A DNA stretch of 64,000 nt, taken from positions 26,760 through 90,759 of the forward strand of contig CAJYGB010000040.1 of NCBI GenBank assembly GCA_913774355.1, written 5' to 3'. This document shows, piece after piece, positions 61,373 to 64,000 of this stretch. Every line of letters starts with the position of its first letter. Position 1 is the first letter of the stretch. The position numbers were made by a program, and so were the translations under genes. The notes below the pieces were generated by a model. That model had not been told where the DNA came from, made no database searches, and was given only the letters and a program-made list of their open reading frames with translations. This DNA is from an uncultured Chryseobacterium sp. (GTDB lineage Bacteria; Bacteroidota; Bacteroidia; Flavobacteriales; Weeksellaceae).

Positions 61373-61507
61373 ATGAGTAATTCAAAACCAGCTGCAAAGC
61401 CAGCTTCAACATCAAATAAACCTGTGGTTCCAAACGGACCAAGACAACGGGTAAACCATCAGGTAAAGGAAGAGGAAACTTACAGCCAAAAAAGAAATAG
61501 TTACTAA
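61373..61507 (+). CDS. Small hypothetical Pro/Ser/Asn-rich protein
   Basis: 44 residues, starting ATG 61373: 'MSNSKPAAKPASTSNKPVVP', 'QVKEEETYSQKRNSY'. Low-complexity and probably disordered. It pairs with the similar-sized gene 18 bases downstream, together followed by a strong terminator. Too short for a family call; the clean start and the operon-like layout support it. Confidence 0.5.
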   Translation: MSNSKPAAKPASTSNKPVVPNGPRQRVNHQVKEEETYSQKRNSY

Positions 61508-61525
61508 TCATTAAAGAACAAAATT

Positions 61526-61666
61526 ATGTCAGAAAAAATAACACCCAAAAATAATGCTGCCAACATGCAAAATGCAAACAGAGGAAGTTTAGGCACCAAC
61601 CGACAGTACGACCAAAATCAAGGCAACAGAGGCAAACAGCTTAATACTAACAGTAAGCGCAAATAA
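61526..61666 (+). CDS. Small hypothetical Asn/Gln/Gly-rich protein
   Basis: 46 residues, ATG 61526: 'MSEKITPKNNAANMQNANRG', 'SLGTNRQYDQNQGNRGKQ', ending 'NTNSKRK'. Low-complexity, basic end, reminiscent of small acid-soluble or stress-type disordered proteins, but no family is claimed. Terminator directly downstream. Confidence 0.5.
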   Translation: MSEKITPKNNAANMQNANRGSLGTNRQYDQNQGNRGKQLNTNSKRK

Positions 61667-61673
61667 TTATGAA

Positions 61674-61700
61674 AAATCCTGAGATCACTCTCAGGATTTG
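61674..61700. terminator. Bidirectional terminator
   Basis: AAATCCTGAGA and TCTCAGGATTT pair perfectly around TCAC, then GTTTTATTT; shared by the small plus-strand genes and the minus-strand XRE gene. Confidence 0.85.
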
Positions 61701-61702
61701 TT

Positions 61703-62107
61703 TTATTTGATAAGCTTTTCAAGCCTCGCCATTATCTCATCTTTCTCCTTCAGCATGCGCTCATATAGAGCAATTTTTTCTTCGTGAAGTTGAATCAATT
61801 TATCAATTGGATTTACATTAAAAGTTGGAGCATGTCCTGTGTTCAAAAAAGAACCATCATTAAAAGTATTTGAAATAATATTCACCGCCTGCTCCTCATC
61901 AAAATTCTGAAACGCCTCCACGGGAATGTTCAGCACTTCGGAGATTTTTTGCAGCAGGGCTTCTTCCACGACGCTTTTCTGTTCGAGGAGGGAGATTTTC
62001 TTCTGGTTCCAGTCTTCGCCGAGGTCGAAGGCGAGGGCTTCCTGCTTGATGCCCAGCATTTCCCTGAATCGTTTGATGTTGCGTCCCTGGTGTATTTTCT
62101 GTTCCAT
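61703..62107 (-). CDS. XRE-family DNA-binding protein, copy 2
   Basis: 134 residues from ATG 62107 ('MEQKIHQGRNIKRFREMLG'); the frame extends upstream but the paralogue at 34302 begins at the same place. The HTH half is nearly identical in protein and DNA to copy 1; the middle differs ('GSFLNTGHAPTFNVNPIDKL') and the coiled-coil end is again similar. The two copies are in inverted orientation 27.5 kb apart, on either side of the CRISPR and defence genes. Confidence 0.82.
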   Translation of the reverse strand: MEQKIHQGRNIKRFREMLGIKQEALAFDLGEDWNQKKISLLEQKSVVEEALLQKISEVLNIPVEAFQNFDEEQAVNIISNTFNDGSFLNTGHAPTFNVNPIDKLIQLHEEKIALYERMLKEKDEIMARLEKLIK

Positions 62108-62275
62108 ATGTGTTGTTTTTTTAGATGCGGTAAAGATACGGCGCTTCCGTGAAAACCGGAAGGGTAAAACTAACAATTATCCGGTAAAAATCCTAATCCT
62201 GCAGCTACAATATCCGTTTCGGGAATAGAATACCTGAGCGCAGCTATCGTACTTCGTCCCTGAAAACATACAGAT

Positions 62276-62800
62276 ATGAAAAAGAAAAAACCGGATTTCG
62301 ATGCCGCGTTCTGGGCAGGACTTACCGGAAGCAATCCGCTTTCCTTATTCGATGCATTTTTTAGTACTTATCCGCTGAGCGAGGCGAAAGAACACCTGTC
62401 TTCGATGATGCGGTATGCGGTGAAACGCAAGGTACTTTCAGAAAAGGATCCTTCGGTGGTCTTTCACTTTTACCTTTCGTTGCGGTCCTTCATCCGGGCG
62501 GCTGATCACCTCAGCCAAACCTTCGGGAAATACAGGCTCAATCCTCCCAAAGAACATCCGTCCCAACTGAAACAGGGAAGTTTGTCGGAGGCGGAATATA
62601 CAGACCCGTTCCTGGTTTTCCGGAAAGCGTTTGCTGACCACCGCCTGGCAGCATTCGATCATTTCATCACCGGGATTGCCTATTTTTCCTTAGGACCTTA
62701 CGGGGACTACCCGAAAGGAAATAGCATCTCCCGTTTTCTCCATCTTCAAAAAATGCTGGATGCCGCACAGCTCATATTGGAAAGGGAAAAGGCCGGGTGA
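62276..62800 (+). CDS. Hypothetical protein
   Basis: 174 residues, basic start 'MKKKKPDFDAAFWAGLTGSN', helical body 'LSLFDAFFSTYPLSEAKEHL', 'VVFHFYLSLRSFIRAADHL', 'FRKAFADHRLAAFDHFITGI'. No signal, no membrane segment, no recognised motif. Coding character is good. Function unknown. Confidence 0.65.
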   Translation: MKKKKPDFDAAFWAGLTGSNPLSLFDAFFSTYPLSEAKEHLSSMMRYAVKRKVLSEKDPSVVFHFYLSLRSFIRAADHLSQTFGKYRLNPPKEHPSQLKQGSLSEAEYTDPFLVFRKAFADHRLAAFDHFITGIAYFSLGPYGDYPKGNSISRFLHLQKMLDAAQLILEREKAG

Positions 62801-63225
62801 TGGGAGATGGATGATGGAAGTTCCTTTCGGTCGGTAGTATTGCGCGAGGTCTTTACGGTCAATGAAATAGGATGCTCTTCCCTTAATGCGATCTATATCG
62901 TGATGGGAGCGTCAACTTTCCCATACCATTTTCTAAAGCTATTTAACCCTGACCATGCCGGGTGACGGAAACCGGCGGATGAAAATTCGTGTATCGATAC
63001 ATAGGGCTATCAGAGTTTACCGGTTCCCGATACAAAATTCTTTTCAGGACTTTACTCGGACCAACTGCTGTGATTCATTGCAAGATTTTGATTGATTTAA
63101 TTGAAGAAAATCTGCGCCATCTGCAAAATCTGCGCGAGATTACTTAACGCAAAGATCCGTTTGAACTTGCCTACTTTAAGTGAGCAAAGAATGGATCAGC
63201 CGGCTGATTGATAAAGCACAAATCT
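62801..63225. other. Intergenic region, about 425 bp
   Basis: No credible gene. Contains a low-complexity 'AAAATCTGCGCCATCTGCAA' type stretch (63107-63150) like that in other gaps of this window. Confidence 0.5.

Positions 63226-64000
<775 letters not shown>

Overview
The window looks like chromosome from a Flavobacteriia member, most likely a Chryseobacterium-like species (Weeksellaceae). Reasons: Bacteroidota -7 promoter elements (TAnnTTTG), few Shine-Dalgarno sites, a TonB-dependent receptor, YceI and Phenol_MetA_deg-type envelope proteins, a histone-H1-like small protein, and a type II-C CRISPR-Cas9 locus with the long (47 bp) repeat typical of flavobacteria. No rRNA, tRNA, integrase or transposase was seen. 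The species call is inference.

Layout. 0-14.3 kb: the 3' end of a VIT/CCC1 transporter, a LOV (blue-light) histidine kinase with two response regulators, a SemiSWEET, a BamA/TamA-like barrel, a TPR-LuxR regulator, a triple-PAS kinase, a YetF-like membrane protein, two secreted proteins sharing a C-terminal module, and a lone receiver. 14.5-22.3 kb: a sugar-uptake locus (LacI repressor, tandem operators, TonB receptor, glycosidase, P-loop kinase, MFS symporter). 22.5-34.1 kb: housekeeping and envelope enzymes, a block of dispersed repeats, Tex, and a YceI lipoprotein with an FNR/CRP-like box. 34.3-62.1 kb: a segment bracketed by two inverted copies of a small XRE regulator. It holds the CRISPR-Cas9 locus (34.98-43.45 kb), a lipase, a GIY-YIG nuclease in palindromic repeats, a GH29-GH35 operon, and a defence island (51.4-60.4 kb). 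The island contains MazG, a GIY-YIG/DUF2075 helicase/S24-peptidase fusion, a Septu-like ATPase-HNH pair, and McrBC with an EVE-like N-terminus. 62.2-64 kb: hypotheticals and repeats.

Most notable observation. Between the tracrRNA and cas9 there is a compact minus-strand unit that looks like a natural guide RNA aimed at the cas9 promoter. It has a promoter-like sequence, then 12 nt identical to the cas9 promoter immediately after its -7 box, then 16 nt identical to the start of the CRISPR repeat (the part that pairs with tracrRNA), then a hairpin terminator. The matching site in the cas9 promoter is followed by an AT-rich PAM-like sequence. This is the layout expected of a scaRNA/mini-crRNA that makes Cas9 repress itself with a guide too short to cut. 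In addition, every CRISPR repeat contains a Bacteroidota promoter motif, suggesting each crRNA is transcribed from its own repeat.

A second notable system is the fusion protein at 51.8-54.0 kb. Its C-terminus has LexA-like self-cleavage geometry (Ala-Gly site, then Ser 34 residues later, then Lys) joined to a helicase with a GIY-YIG nuclease domain. This suggests a DNA-damage-triggered defence effector paired with MazG.
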